NCBI RefSeq assembly: GCF_023061135.1
Contig: NZ_JAKGAN010000003.1
Location: 124,001 to 188,000 of the forward strand
DNA: 64,000 nucleotides
Direction of reading: 5' to 3'
Source: Chromohalobacter sarecensis
Lineage (GTDB): Bacteria; Pseudomonadota; Gammaproteobacteria; Pseudomonadales; Halomonadaceae
Position 1 is the first letter of the stretch. Each line of letters starts with the position of its first letter. The notes under the pieces are model-generated. The model did no database searches, was not told the origin of the DNA, and worked only from the letters and a program-made list of their open reading frames with translations. Of this stretch, positions 18,992-26,806 are shown piece after piece. A program made the translations under genes and the position numbers.

Positions 18992-20442
18992 ACGCACTCA
19001 ACGACAGCGCCCTGAATCAGGCGACCTCATTGCTCCTCGCGCCGGGCGGTCTCGACCTGGCGGCGCTGGATACTGGCCTGGGCCACGCCATGGGGCCGGG
19101 CATCGATTATGCCGACTTATATTTTCAACGTACCTGGCAAGAAAGCTGGATTCTCGAGGACGGCGACGTCAAGGAGGCTGGCTACAGCATCGACGGCGGT
19201 GTCGGTGTGCGTACCCTGACCGGGGAAAAGACCGGCTTTGCCTACTCCAACCAGATAAGTGCCGATGCGCTGGCCGATACCGGGCGTATCGCAGCGGGCA
19301 TTGCGCGGAGCGGCGAACGCTTGCCGCCCCAGGCGGTGCAGACTGCCATGCCTACGCGTCACTATGCCGATGTCGATCCTCTGGCAGGGCTTTCCGCCGA
19401 GGATAAAATCGCCATGCTCAAGACGGCGGATCGCGTGGCACGGGCTGCTGATCCGAGTATCACGCAGGTCAGTGCTTCGCTGTCGGGCACCTATGAAGTG
19501 GTCATGGTGCGTGCCAGCGATGGTACGCTCGCGGCCGATGTTCGTCCCTTGGTGCGTTTCAATGTCAGTGTCATCGCCATGCGTGACGGGCGTCGCGAAC
19601 GCGGTAGCGCTGGCGGTGGTGGTCGCTACTCGATGGCACGGCTGCGCGACGAGAACGTGGCGGAGCGCTTCGCCAAGGAGGCGGTACGTCAGGCAAAGGT
19701 CAACCTGGAAGCGGTCGATGCGCCGGCCGGACAGATGCCGGTGGTGTTGGGCAACGGCTGGCCCGGTATTCTGCTTCACGAGGCGGTGGGGCACGGTCTT
19801 GAAGGGGACTTCAACCGCAAAGGCAGCTCGGCTTTCGCAGGGCGCATCGGTGAGCGCGTGGCCGCGCCCGGTGTGACGGTCATCGACGACGGGACGCTAT
19901 CCGACCGTCGCGGATCGTTGAGCGTGGATGACGAGGGGACGCCGAGTCAGCGCAACACGCTGATCGAGGACGGTATTCTCAAGGGTTACATGCAGGACAA
20001 GCTCAACGCACGCTTGATGGGCATGGCCCCCACCGGCAATGCGCGTCGCGAGTCCTACGCACACGTCACCATGCCGCGCATGACCAATACCTGCATGCTG
20101 GCCGGCCAGGATGATCCCGAGGATATCGTCAAGAGCGTCAAGCGGGGCATCTATGCGGTGAGCTTCGGTGGTGGCCAGGTCGATATCACCTCGGGACGTT
20201 TCGTGTTCTCCGCCTCCGAGGCCTATTTGATCGAGGACGGCAAGATCACCGCGCCGGTCAAAGGGGCGACCTTGATCGGCAACGGGCCAGAGGTGATGCA
20301 GCAGGTATCGATGATCGGACACGACCTCGAGCTGGATACCGGTATTGGTGTCTGCGGTAAGGAAGGCCAAGGCGTGCCGGTCGGCGTGGGCCAGCCGACA
20401 CTCAAGATCGACGAACTCACCGTCGGCGGAACGCAGTCCTGA
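18988..20442 (+). CDS. tldD: Metalloprotease TldD
   Basis: TldD forms a heterodimer with TldE (PmbA) that degrades unfolded peptides and matures modified peptides such as microcins. The 484-aa protein carries the zinc motif H-E-A-V-G-H-G-L-E near residue 263 and the downstream R-M-T-N-T-C-M-L segment that supplies the third metal ligand. The ATG at 18988 overlaps the yhdP stop by four bases; an upstream in-frame GTG would extend it into yhdP without support. Its partner gene pmbA lies 750 bases downstream beyond darP. Confidence 0.97.
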   Translation: MNALNDSALNQATSLLLAPGGLDLAALDTGLGHAMGPGIDYADLYFQRTWQESWILEDGDVKEAGYSIDGGVGVRTLTGEKTGFAYSNQISADALADTGRIAAGIARSGERLPPQAVQTAMPTRHYADVDPLAGLSAEDKIAMLKTADRVARAADPSITQVSASLSGTYEVVMVRASDGTLAADVRPLVRFNVSVIAMRDGRRERGSAGGGGRYSMARLRDENVAERFAKEAVRQAKVNLEAVDAPAGQMPVVLGNGWPGILLHEAVGHGLEGDFNRKGSSAFAGRIGERVAAPGVTVIDDGTLSDRRGSLSVDDEGTPSQRNTLIEDGILKGYMQDKLNARLMGMAPTGNARRESYAHVTMPRMTNTCMLAGQDDPEDIVKSVKRGIYAVSFGGGQVDITSGRFVFSASEAYLIEDGKITAPVKGATLIGNGPEVMQQVSMIGHDLELDTGIGVCGKEGQGVPVGVGQPTLKIDELTVGGTQS

Positions 20443-20507
20443 GGGCAGAGCGAAGAAGTAAGCAAAAAGAAGGAAGAGCGAAGAGAAAGCCAAGGTATGT
20501 GATTTCC

Positions 20508-20565
20508 TTCCTTCTTCCAGGCGCGAAGCGCCGGTCTTCCTTCTTGGAGGCACGGAGTGCCGATC
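20508..20565. repeat. Two tandem 29-bp units, each with its own hairpin
   Basis: Unit 1 (20508-20536) and unit 2 (20537-20565) share TTCCTTCTT at the front and end in TC. Each carries a hairpin of different sequence but the same shape: GGCGC-GAA-GCGCC in unit 1 and GGCAC-GGA-GTGCC in unit 2. The G-C to A-T change keeps pairing intact. A purine-rich stretch at 20465-20482 is complementary to the TTCCTTCTT fronts, so a larger fold is possible. It fills the gap between convergent tldD and darP. Confidence 0.75.
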
Positions 20566-21084
20566 TTACATTCCGGCGGTATCACGGATCAGTTTGAACA
20601 GTTTGCGAGCACTCGTCGGCGGTTTTTCGCGCTGACGCTCGCTTCTGGCGTTGCGGGTGAGTTGCCGCAGCGTCTGGCGGTCGACCTCGGGGTATTCGGC
20701 GATGAAAGCCTCCAGCGCGTCGGCATTGTCGTCCTCGATGAGCCGGTCGCGCCAGTGCTCGAGACGATGAAAGGCGTTATCGCGTTGTAAGTTTTCCTGC
20801 TCGATGGCGTCGAACGTGGCCTGGATGGCCGCAAGGTCTTCGCGGCGCATGACCTTGCCCACGTACTGCATGTGGCGACGCCGTCCTTCGTGGGAGCGGA
20901 TACGCGAGGTTTCCTCGACCGCGAAGAGCATGTCGTCGGAAAGCGGTAGGCGTGCGCGCTGGGCATCGCTCATGGCGATGATGCGCTCACCCATCGCTTG
21001 GAGGGCTTTCATTTCGTTCTTGCGCTGGGTCTTGCTGGGGCGTCCCGCCTCTTCATCGTGCGGGTCGGGGAGGTCGATCGACAT
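20566..21084 (-). CDS. darP: Ribosome biogenesis factor DarP (YjgA, DUF615)
   Basis: DarP associates with late 50S precursors and helps the peptidyl-transferase centre mature. The 172-aa protein is highly charged and helical, with the family features PSKTQRKNEMKALQ-like start, the SRIRSHEGRRRHMQYVGKVMR block, and a C-terminal S-A-R-K-L-F-K-L-I-R. It runs opposite to tldD and pmbA; the 109 bases before it are shared with the pmbA promoter. darP next to pmbA is a conserved pairing. Confidence 0.95.
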   Translation of the reverse strand: MSIDLPDPHDEEAGRPSKTQRKNEMKALQAMGERIIAMSDAQRARLPLSDDMLFAVEETSRIRSHEGRRRHMQYVGKVMRREDLAAIQATFDAIEQENLQRDNAFHRLEHWRDRLIEDDNADALEAFIAEYPEVDRQTLRQLTRNARSERQREKPPTSARKLFKLIRDTAGM

Positions 21085-21193
21085 TGCATTACCATCATGC
21101 TTCGGGGATGACCGTGCAGTATATCAGGCTTCCTCGACAATCCTACCGAGCCCTTGAGCAGTGTCTCGGGCCTTATGAGTACAGGAGTAGACC

Positions 21194-22534
21194 ATGAGCC
21201 AGGCCTTCGATGCCGTAGAGCAGCAAGCACGCTTGGAGGCACGCGTCGCGCAGGCCTTGGAATTGGCCAAGCGATTGGGCGCCGATGCGTGTGAAGTGGG
21301 TGCCAGCGTGGACCAGGGAATCGAGGTCGGTGTACGCCTGGGCGACGTAGAAAACGTCGAGCTATCGCGCGACCAGGGGATCGCGGTAACCGTCTATGTC
21401 GGGCAGCGCAAGGGCAGCGTATCGACCTCCGACGCCAGCGATGAGTCCCTGCATGCGGTGGTCGAGAAAGCGTTGGATATTGCGCGCTATACCGCGGAAG
21501 ACCCGGCCTCGGGCTTGGCCGACGCGGCGCTGATGGCCACGGAATTGCCGGATCTCGGTGTCCATTATCCCTGGCCGTTGAGCACCGACGACGCTATCGA
21601 GCTGGCGCTCGCTTGCGAGTCAGCCGGTCGTGGGGTCGAGGGTATCGCCAATTCCGAGGGGGCGAGCCTCTCCAGTGGTGAAGGCGTGCGCGTCTACGGC
21701 AACAGCCATGGGTTTCTGGGGAGCCAGCGCGGAAGCCGCCACTCGCTGTCGTGCATGTTGATCGCCGGTGAGGGAGCGGACATGCAGCGCGATTACGACT
21801 ATACCTCGGTGCGCAATCCGGCGGACTTGGCATCGCCCGAGGTGGTAGGGCGGCGTGCCGCCGAGAAGACCTTGGCCCGGTTGGGGGCAACCTCCCCCGC
21901 GACAGGGCGGATGCCGGTGCTCTTTGCGCCCGAGCTTGCCAGTGGGCTGGTGGGTAGCTTTATGGGCGCCATTGCCGGGGGCGCTTTGTACCGTGAGGCA
22001 TCCTTCCTCTGCGATCAGCTGGGTGAAACGATCTTCCCCGAATGGTTCACGCTGCGCGAACGGCCGCGCGAATATGGCGCCATGGCGAGCACGGCCTTCG
22101 ATAACGATGGCGTCGCCACGCGCGATAACGTTTTCCTCGATCATGGGCGTTTGGCGAGTTACATGCTGTCGACGTATAGCGCGCGGCGTCTAGGAATGAC
22201 CACGACCGGCAATGCCGGCGGCGCGCGCAATCTGCGTATCGATGCGCCTCTGGTCTCGCGGGATGAATTGCTCGCGCAGATGGGGCGCGGCGTACTCGTT
22301 ACCGAGTTGATGGGGCAGGGCGTCAATGGCGTGACCGGCGATTATTCGCGTGGTGCGTCGGGCTTCTGGGTCGAGGATGGCAAGATTCAGCATCCCGTCG
22401 AGGAATTCACCATTGCCGGCAACTTGCGCGATATGTTCGCCAACCTCCAAGGCGTGGGCAGCGATATCGATACGCGCGGTAGCGTGCATACCGGGAGCTG
22501 GTTGATCGGCGACATGATGGTGGCGGGCGAGTAG
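21194..22534 (+). CDS. pmbA: TldE/PmbA, non-catalytic partner of TldD
   Basis: PmbA has the TldD fold but lacks the HExxxH zinc site. The 446-aa protein shows the family G-A-D-A-C-E-V-G-A-S start, G-M-T-T-T-G-N-A-G-G near 335, and an ending that parallels TldD (F-T-I-A-G-N-L-R-D-M-F). With TldD it forms the protease that sequesters peptides in a closed cavity. An ACAGGAG ribosome site lies a few bases before the ATG. It ends convergent with mgtE. Confidence 0.96.
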   Translation: MSQAFDAVEQQARLEARVAQALELAKRLGADACEVGASVDQGIEVGVRLGDVENVELSRDQGIAVTVYVGQRKGSVSTSDASDESLHAVVEKALDIARYTAEDPASGLADAALMATELPDLGVHYPWPLSTDDAIELALACESAGRGVEGIANSEGASLSSGEGVRVYGNSHGFLGSQRGSRHSLSCMLIAGEGADMQRDYDYTSVRNPADLASPEVVGRRAAEKTLARLGATSPATGRMPVLFAPELASGLVGSFMGAIAGGALYREASFLCDQLGETIFPEWFTLRERPREYGAMASTAFDNDGVATRDNVFLDHGRLASYMLSTYSARRLGMTTTGNAGGARNLRIDAPLVSRDELLAQMGRGVLVTELMGQGVNGVTGDYSRGASGFWVEDGKIQHPVEEFTIAGNLRDMFANLQGVGSDIDTRGSVHTGSWLIGDMMVAGE

Positions 22535-22587
22535 AACGCTCGGCGACGCGGAACTTCGATGCCGCGTCGTCAAGCGGCTCATGCGAT

Positions 22588-22607
22588 GGCGCGGCGCTCG
22601 CCGCGCC
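22588..22607. terminator. GC hairpin between convergent pmbA and mgtE
   Basis: GGCGCGGC and GCCGCGCC form a perfect eight-base-pair stem around GCTC, directly before the mgtE stop. A second stem, GACGCGG with CCGCGTC (22545-22568), precedes it. There is no T tract, so termination is possible but not proven. Confidence 0.45.
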
Positions 22608-23960
22608 TCAATAAAAGGCTGCGGCGAGTCCCAGGAACGCGACGAAGCCGACCACATCGGTGATCGTCGTCAATAGCACGCCCCCCGAGAGCGCTGGATC
22701 GATCTTCAGGCGCTTGAGTAACACAGGAATCAGGGTGCCGGCCAGCGCGGCGACGGTCAGGTTGATGACCATCGCCAAGGCGATGATGCCACCGAGCTTA
22801 TAGTCGTCGAAGCGCACGATGGCGACCAGTGCCACGATCACTGCCCAGAGCACCCCGTTCATCATCCCCGAGAGCATTTCGCGGACCAACAGCCACTGTA
22901 CGTTGGCGCCGCCGACGTGTCCCAGGGCGATCCCGCGAATCAGCACGGTTAGCGTCTGTGACCCGGCTATCCCGCCCATGCTGGAGACGATGGGCATCAA
23001 CACGGCCAGTGCGGTGATCTGCTGAATGGTCGATTCGAAGATGCCGATGGCGAACGACACGATGGTCGCCGCGATCAGGTTGATGCCCAGCCACACGGCG
23101 CGCCGACGCCCGGTGCGCCAAGCGGGGGCGAAAGTATCCTCGTCCTCGTCGAGACCGGCCATGCTCATGACCTGGTGCTCGGCATCCTCGCGGATGACGT
23201 CGACCACGTCGTCGATGGTGATACGGCCCAGTAGCGCGCCGTCGGTGCTCACTACCGGCGCTGAAATTAGATCGAATTTCTCGAATAAGCTGGCGACATC
23301 GGTGTCCGAAGCCGTGGCCTGCACCGAGGCAAAATCGGTGTTCATGACCTCGCGCACCAGGATCGACGGGTCGGACACCAGCAGCAAATTGAGCGGTAGC
23401 GTGCCGATCAGTTCGTCGCGGCGGGTGACGACGAGCAGTGTATCGGTGGAGTCGGGCAGCTTCTCGTGTCGACGTAGATAACGCAGCACCACGTCCAGGG
23501 TAATATCCGGACGAATGGTGATGGTGTCGGTGTTCATCAAGCCGCCCGCGGTGTCCTCGGGATAAGACAGTACGGTCTCGATCCGCTGGCGTTCCTGCGT
23601 CTCCATGGCTTGCAGGACTTCGTGGATGACCGTGTTGGGCAAGCGTTGCAGCAAGTCGGCGAGGTCGTCGACGTCGAGCCCCTCGGTCGCCGACACGAGC
23701 TGCTCGGCGTCCATGCGGCTCAGGAACTCGCTTTGAATATCGTCGCCCAGGTATTGCAGCACCTCGCCCTGCAAGTCGGGCTCGACCAGCTCCCAAAGCA
23801 CATTGCGCTCACGCGGCGGCGTCGACTCGAGGAGATGAGCGACGTCAACCGGGGCCAGGCCACGATTGAGCATGCGGCGCGCCTGATCCAGCGCACCGCT
23901 TTCCAAGGCCTCGCTGAGGCGGTCCAGGCGAGGTTGCAGTTGCTTGTGGTCGAGGCTCAT
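22608..23960 (-). CDS. mgtE: Magnesium transporter MgtE
   Basis: MgtE is a dimeric Mg2+ channel gated by cytoplasmic magnesium. The 450-aa protein has the N-terminal superhelical domain (about 30-130, with L-P-N-T-V-I-H-E-V-L), two CBS domains (about 140-260), the connecting helix, and five membrane helices (about 285-450) with the pore motif P-I-V-S-S-M-G-G-I-A-G-S-Q-T-L and the ending D-V-V-G-F-V-A-F-L-G-L-A. The leader holds two competing hairpins. Confidence 0.97.
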   Translation of the reverse strand: MSLDHKQLQPRLDRLSEALESGALDQARRMLNRGLAPVDVAHLLESTPPRERNVLWELVEPDLQGEVLQYLGDDIQSEFLSRMDAEQLVSATEGLDVDDLADLLQRLPNTVIHEVLQAMETQERQRIETVLSYPEDTAGGLMNTDTITIRPDITLDVVLRYLRRHEKLPDSTDTLLVVTRRDELIGTLPLNLLLVSDPSILVREVMNTDFASVQATASDTDVASLFEKFDLISAPVVSTDGALLGRITIDDVVDVIREDAEHQVMSMAGLDEDEDTFAPAWRTGRRRAVWLGINLIAATIVSFAIGIFESTIQQITALAVLMPIVSSMGGIAGSQTLTVLIRGIALGHVGGANVQWLLVREMLSGMMNGVLWAVIVALVAIVRFDDYKLGGIIALAMVINLTVAALAGTLIPVLLKRLKIDPALSGGVLLTTITDVVGFVAFLGLAAAFY

Positions 23961-23990
23961 GAATCGGCATCCTTTGTCGATTCTACGCTG

Positions 23991-24027
23991 TGTCTGAAAA
24001 ATGCCTGCGCTCGTCGGTTTTCAGGCA
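23991..24027 (-). terminator. Terminator or attenuator between the kinase gene and mgtE
   Basis: Read on the minus strand, TGCCTG pairs with CAGGCA and is followed by five T, a small intrinsic terminator. The same first arm, extended to TGCCTGAAAA, can instead pair with TTTTCAGACA just beyond the T run (ten pairs, one G-T). The structures exclude each other. It may simply end the upstream transcript, or it may control read-through into mgtE, 31 bases further on. Confidence 0.55.
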
Positions 24028-24102
24028 GAGCTTAGGGCGAAGCGCTATTCTAGCACTGCTTGCCAAGGCCGCGAACACCGTTCTCTAATGGTGAGACGCG
24101 CT

Positions 24103-24645
24103 TTAGTCGGGTAAGGGCCGATAGTCTGTATCGAGCGCTAGTCTTTTTAGCAGCCTATCGAATAGGAACGTTTCGTTGCCTTTCAGAGAGCGTTGCAGGC
24201 AATCCAGAAATTCACGCTTTGAATACTTGAAAAACCTTGGCGCTTTGTAGGCATCAAGATCAATAGCGTAAATCTCGTTATTTTTGACAAGGAAGTTATC
24301 GGTATGCAAGCCCCGACAATGAATGTCGTTATGGTAGTAACTCACCAGGATATCGAGATAGCGCTCTTGTAATAAAGGGGAGTCGAGGATGAGCTCCTTG
24401 AGCGCAACGCCGTGGACATTGGTGGTGACCAGATAACGCTTCTTCGCAGTGACAATTTCTGGGGTAGCAATACCCAGCGACTTAAGCTTGGCCGCGATCA
24501 TGGCAAAGTTATGGCCAGGATGGGGGCGTACGCCGAGTGAATAGCGTAAGTGGTCGACGGGCTTGGGGTGGAACGTTTTTATAAAAGTATCGTTTTGCGG
24601 ATCGTAATAAACTGTCGAATATTTACTGTGCTGGATGAGTTGCAT
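24103..24645 (-). CDS. Small lipopolysaccharide-kinase-like protein (WaaP/InaA/WaaY type)
   Basis: A compact 180-aa protein-kinase-fold protein. Visible are Lys 23 in FIKTFHPK (ATP-binding lysine), the S-L-G-I-A-T-P-E-I-V turn common in Kdo/WaaP kinases, the catalytic loop with His 114, Asp 116 and Asn 117 (H-T-D-N-F-L), and the metal-binding Asp 129/Asp 131 in AIDLDAYK. The family phosphorylates sugars of the LPS core, but the substrate here is unknown. The gene has clearly more A and T than its neighbours, suggesting transfer. It follows ptsO by 39 bases on the same strand, so it may be the last gene of the rpoN operon. Confidence 0.75.
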   Translation of the reverse strand: MQLIQHSKYSTVYYDPQNDTFIKTFHPKPVDHLRYSLGVRPHPGHNFAMIAAKLKSLGIATPEIVTAKKRYLVTTNVHGVALKELILDSPLLQERYLDILVSYYHNDIHCRGLHTDNFLVKNNEIYAIDLDAYKAPRFFKYSKREFLDCLQRSLKGNETFLFDRLLKRLALDTDYRPLPD

Positions 24646-24684
24646 GCTGGTGTCATGGTCTAGTTTATAAATATTCGAGAAGTA

Positions 24685-24954
24685 TCAAGCATCTTCCTCG
24701 AAGCGTGACTCGAACAAGGCGGTGAGGGCCTCGAGTACCTCATCGGCGTCGTCGCCTTCGGCTTGAATGTCGAGTTCGGTGCCGCAGGGTGCCGCCAACA
24801 TGAGCAGCGACATAATATTGGTGGCATCCGCTTCACGCTGGCCATGGAAGACACAGACGCGTGCTGCGTAGGGCTGGCAGCATTGCACGAGCTTGGTCGC
24901 GGCGCGTGCATGGAGACCGCGCTGGTTGATGAGTTGCAGCCTACGACGCGGCAT
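24685..24954 (-). CDS. ptsO: Phosphocarrier protein NPr (nitrogen PTS HPr)
   Basis: NPr passes phosphate from EI-Ntr to EIIA-Ntr (PtsN) in the nitrogen-related PTS, which regulates rather than transports. The 89-aa protein has the phosphorylated His 15 in GLHARAA and the second HPr signature N-I-M-S-L-L-M-L-A-A. Its start overlaps the end of rapZ by 14 bases. The order rpoN-hpf-ptsN-rapZ-ptsO matches E. coli and Pseudomonas. Confidence 0.95.
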   Translation of the reverse strand: MPRRRLQLINQRGLHARAATKLVQCCQPYAARVCVFHGQREADATNIMSLLMLAAPCGTELDIQAEGDDADEVLEALTALFESRFEEDA

Positions 24955-25837
24955 CGCCAGTCTCCGGCAATGACGCTTGTACGCCTAGTTCGCGATGGCG
25001 CAGGCGTACGCCACTCATCTGTGTCGCAAAATGCCGAGCTAGCCCTTCGATCAGGTATACCGAACGGTGCTGGCCACCAGTGCAGCCGATCGCCACGGTC
25101 AGGTAGCTACGATTGCTGGCGAGATAGGCGGGTAGCCAGCGTTCCAGCCATTGACGTATATCGTCGGCCATGGCGTGCACATCGGGGTAAGCTTCGAGAA
25201 ACGCGACGATCTGTGAATCGCGACCGTCGAAACCACGCAGCTGGGGGTCCCAGTAAGGGTTGGGCAGGCAGCGGGCATCGAACACCATGTCGGCATCCAG
25301 CGGGACGCCACGTTTGTAGCCGAACGACTCGAACGTCAAGGTCAGGTGGCGACCACTGTGGCGTGCCACCTGCTCGGCGATACGGCCACGCAATTCATGC
25401 ACCGACAGGTTGGAGGTGTCGATGACCAAATCGGCGATATCGCGAATCGACGAAAGGTAGGTCTGTTCCTGCTCGATGGCCTCGGCGAGTGTCATTTCGC
25501 TGGTTCGCGTCAACGGATGACGACGGCGTGTCGCCGAGTAGCGTTCCAGCAATATGCGCGAGTCGGCAGTCAAATAGACGACCTGGCACTGAATGCCTCG
25601 GGCGCGGATCTCTTCGAGCAGCACCGGAAAGCGTCGCAAGGCGTCGGGAAGATTGCGCGCGTCGATACTGACCGCGATATGCGTGCGTGAAGGCGGGCCT
25701 TCACGCAGCTCATCGATCAGGGGCGCCATGAGACTGGCCGGCAGATTGTCGATCGCGTAGTAGCCGAGATCCTCGAGTGCCTGCAGGGCAATCGATTTGC
25801 CGGAGCCGGAACGGCCGCTGATGATCACGAGCTGCAT
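24941..25837 (-). CDS. rapZ: RNase adapter protein RapZ
   Basis: In E. coli RapZ binds the small RNA GlmZ and guides it to RNase E, so controlling glucosamine-6-phosphate synthase. The 298-aa protein has the Walker A motif GRSGSGKS at 8-15, a Walker B-like segment Y-Y-A-I-D-N-L-P, and the C-terminal domain with FESFGYKRGVP, G-C-T-G-G-Q-H-R-S-V. Full length. It lies between ptsN and ptsO. Confidence 0.97.
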   Translation of the reverse strand: MQLVIISGRSGSGKSIALQALEDLGYYAIDNLPASLMAPLIDELREGPPSRTHIAVSIDARNLPDALRRFPVLLEEIRARGIQCQVVYLTADSRILLERYSATRRRHPLTRTSEMTLAEAIEQEQTYLSSIRDIADLVIDTSNLSVHELRGRIAEQVARHSGRHLTLTFESFGYKRGVPLDADMVFDARCLPNPYWDPQLRGFDGRDSQIVAFLEAYPDVHAMADDIRQWLERWLPAYLASNRSYLTVAIGCTGGQHRSVYLIEGLARHFATQMSGVRLRHRELGVQASLPETGDAAS

Positions 25838-25878
25838 GGGCGCCCCTTGTGTTGCGTGAGTATCGGTTTACGCGGGTG

Positions 25879-26355
25879 TCAGTTTGCGCTGGTATCGTGC
25901 TGGCGGATGGTCTCGATCAGGGTATCGTAGAGCTGCCGCTGAGTCTGTGCCTGGCGCAGCTTGGTGCGGGTGGCGCTATCGTTCATGATAGCGGCAACCT
26001 GAGCAAGCAATGACAGGTGGGCATCGTCGGCTTCTTCTGGCACTAGTAGGACGAAGATCAGATCGACGGGGTCGCCGTCGATGGCATCGAAGTCGATGGG
26101 GTCCTGCAGGCGTAGAAAGCCGGCAATCGGCTCCTTGCAGTGCGGATTGCGTGCATGCGGTATGGCGACACCATTGCCGATACCGGTGCTGCCTAGCCGC
26201 TCGCGGCCGATGAGACGTCCGAAGACTTCCTGGCTATCGAGGCTCGGTGTGTTCTGGGCGATGAAGGTGCTGAAAAATTCCAGCACGCGCTTTTTGCTCC
26301 CCCCGGCAACGCCGAAGAGCGCGCGCTCGGGGGGTAGGATGCTTTCCAATATCAT
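25879..26355 (-). CDS. ptsN: Nitrogen-regulatory PTS EIIA component PtsN
   Basis: PtsN (EIIA-Ntr) receives phosphate from NPr on His 67 (G-V-A-I-P-H-A-R) and in several proteobacteria regulates potassium uptake, phosphate sensing and sigma-54-linked metabolism. At 158 aa it is a single PTS EIIA type-2 domain, with the G-I-G-N-G-V-A-I-P-H signature and the F-V-L-L-V-P core strand. It starts six bases after hpf. Confidence 0.97.
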   Translation of the reverse strand: MILESILPPERALFGVAGGSKKRVLEFFSTFIAQNTPSLDSQEVFGRLIGRERLGSTGIGNGVAIPHARNPHCKEPIAGFLRLQDPIDFDAIDGDPVDLIFVLLVPEEADDAHLSLLAQVAAIMNDSATRTKLRQAQTQRQLYDTLIETIRQHDTSAN

Positions 26356-26361
26356 GGCGAA

Positions 26362-26670
26362 TTAACGGGCACCGGCGCCCTGAGCGCGTGCCTGCACCTT
26401 TTCCTTGTGTTTGACGAGCTGACGGTCGAGCTTGTCGGTTAGGGCGTCGATAGCGGCGTACATGTCGTCGCTTTGCGTATCGGCGTGCAGGTCTGCGCCT
26501 GCGGCATGGAGCGTGCATGCAGCCAGATGACGTTCCTTCTCGATGGATAACGTGACCTGGACGGTGGTGATGTTGTCATAGTGGCGTTCCAGACGCGCGA
26601 GCTTTTCATTGACGTAGTCGCGTAGAGCATCGGTCAATTCGATGTGATGACCGGTGATATTGGCTTGCAT
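26362..26670 (-). CDS. hpf: Ribosome hibernation promoting factor (short HPF)
   Basis: HPF binds the 30S decoding site in stationary phase and promotes 100S dimers. The 102-aa protein has the M-Q-A-N-I-T-G-H-H-I-E-L-T start, the basic K-L-A-R-L-E-R-H-Y stretch, and D-M-Y-A-A-I-D-A-L. It lacks the long-form dimerisation domain, as in other gammaproteobacteria. A GGTTACAAT segment on the minus strand (26703-26711) could be the -10 of its own promoter, though the -35 is poor. Confidence 0.95.
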   Translation of the reverse strand: MQANITGHHIELTDALRDYVNEKLARLERHYDNITTVQVTLSIEKERHLAACTLHAAGADLHADTQSDDMYAAIDALTDKLDRQLVKHKEKVQARAQGAGAR

Positions 26671-26806
26671 GGCACGCTCCTATTCCATCGGTTGGCACTT
26701 CGATTGTAACCCTTTTTAGAGCGCTGCATAGCCCTAGACAAACGCTGGATAACGAAGGCCGCGGCGAGTCTACGCAGCGTGGATGATACGTGCAAACCGC
26801 CCACGT

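Noticed and set aside
23961-24102. A magnesium riboswitch (M-box) in front of mgtE
   Set aside because: The gap is only 142 bases and lacks the several conserved M-box helices; only small hairpins are present.
26693-26708. TGGCAC-N5-TTGTA, a sigma-54-like match on the plus strand between hpf and rpoN
   Set aside because: It points into the 3' end of rpoN, antisense to both neighbours, and has GT instead of the invariant GC at -12.
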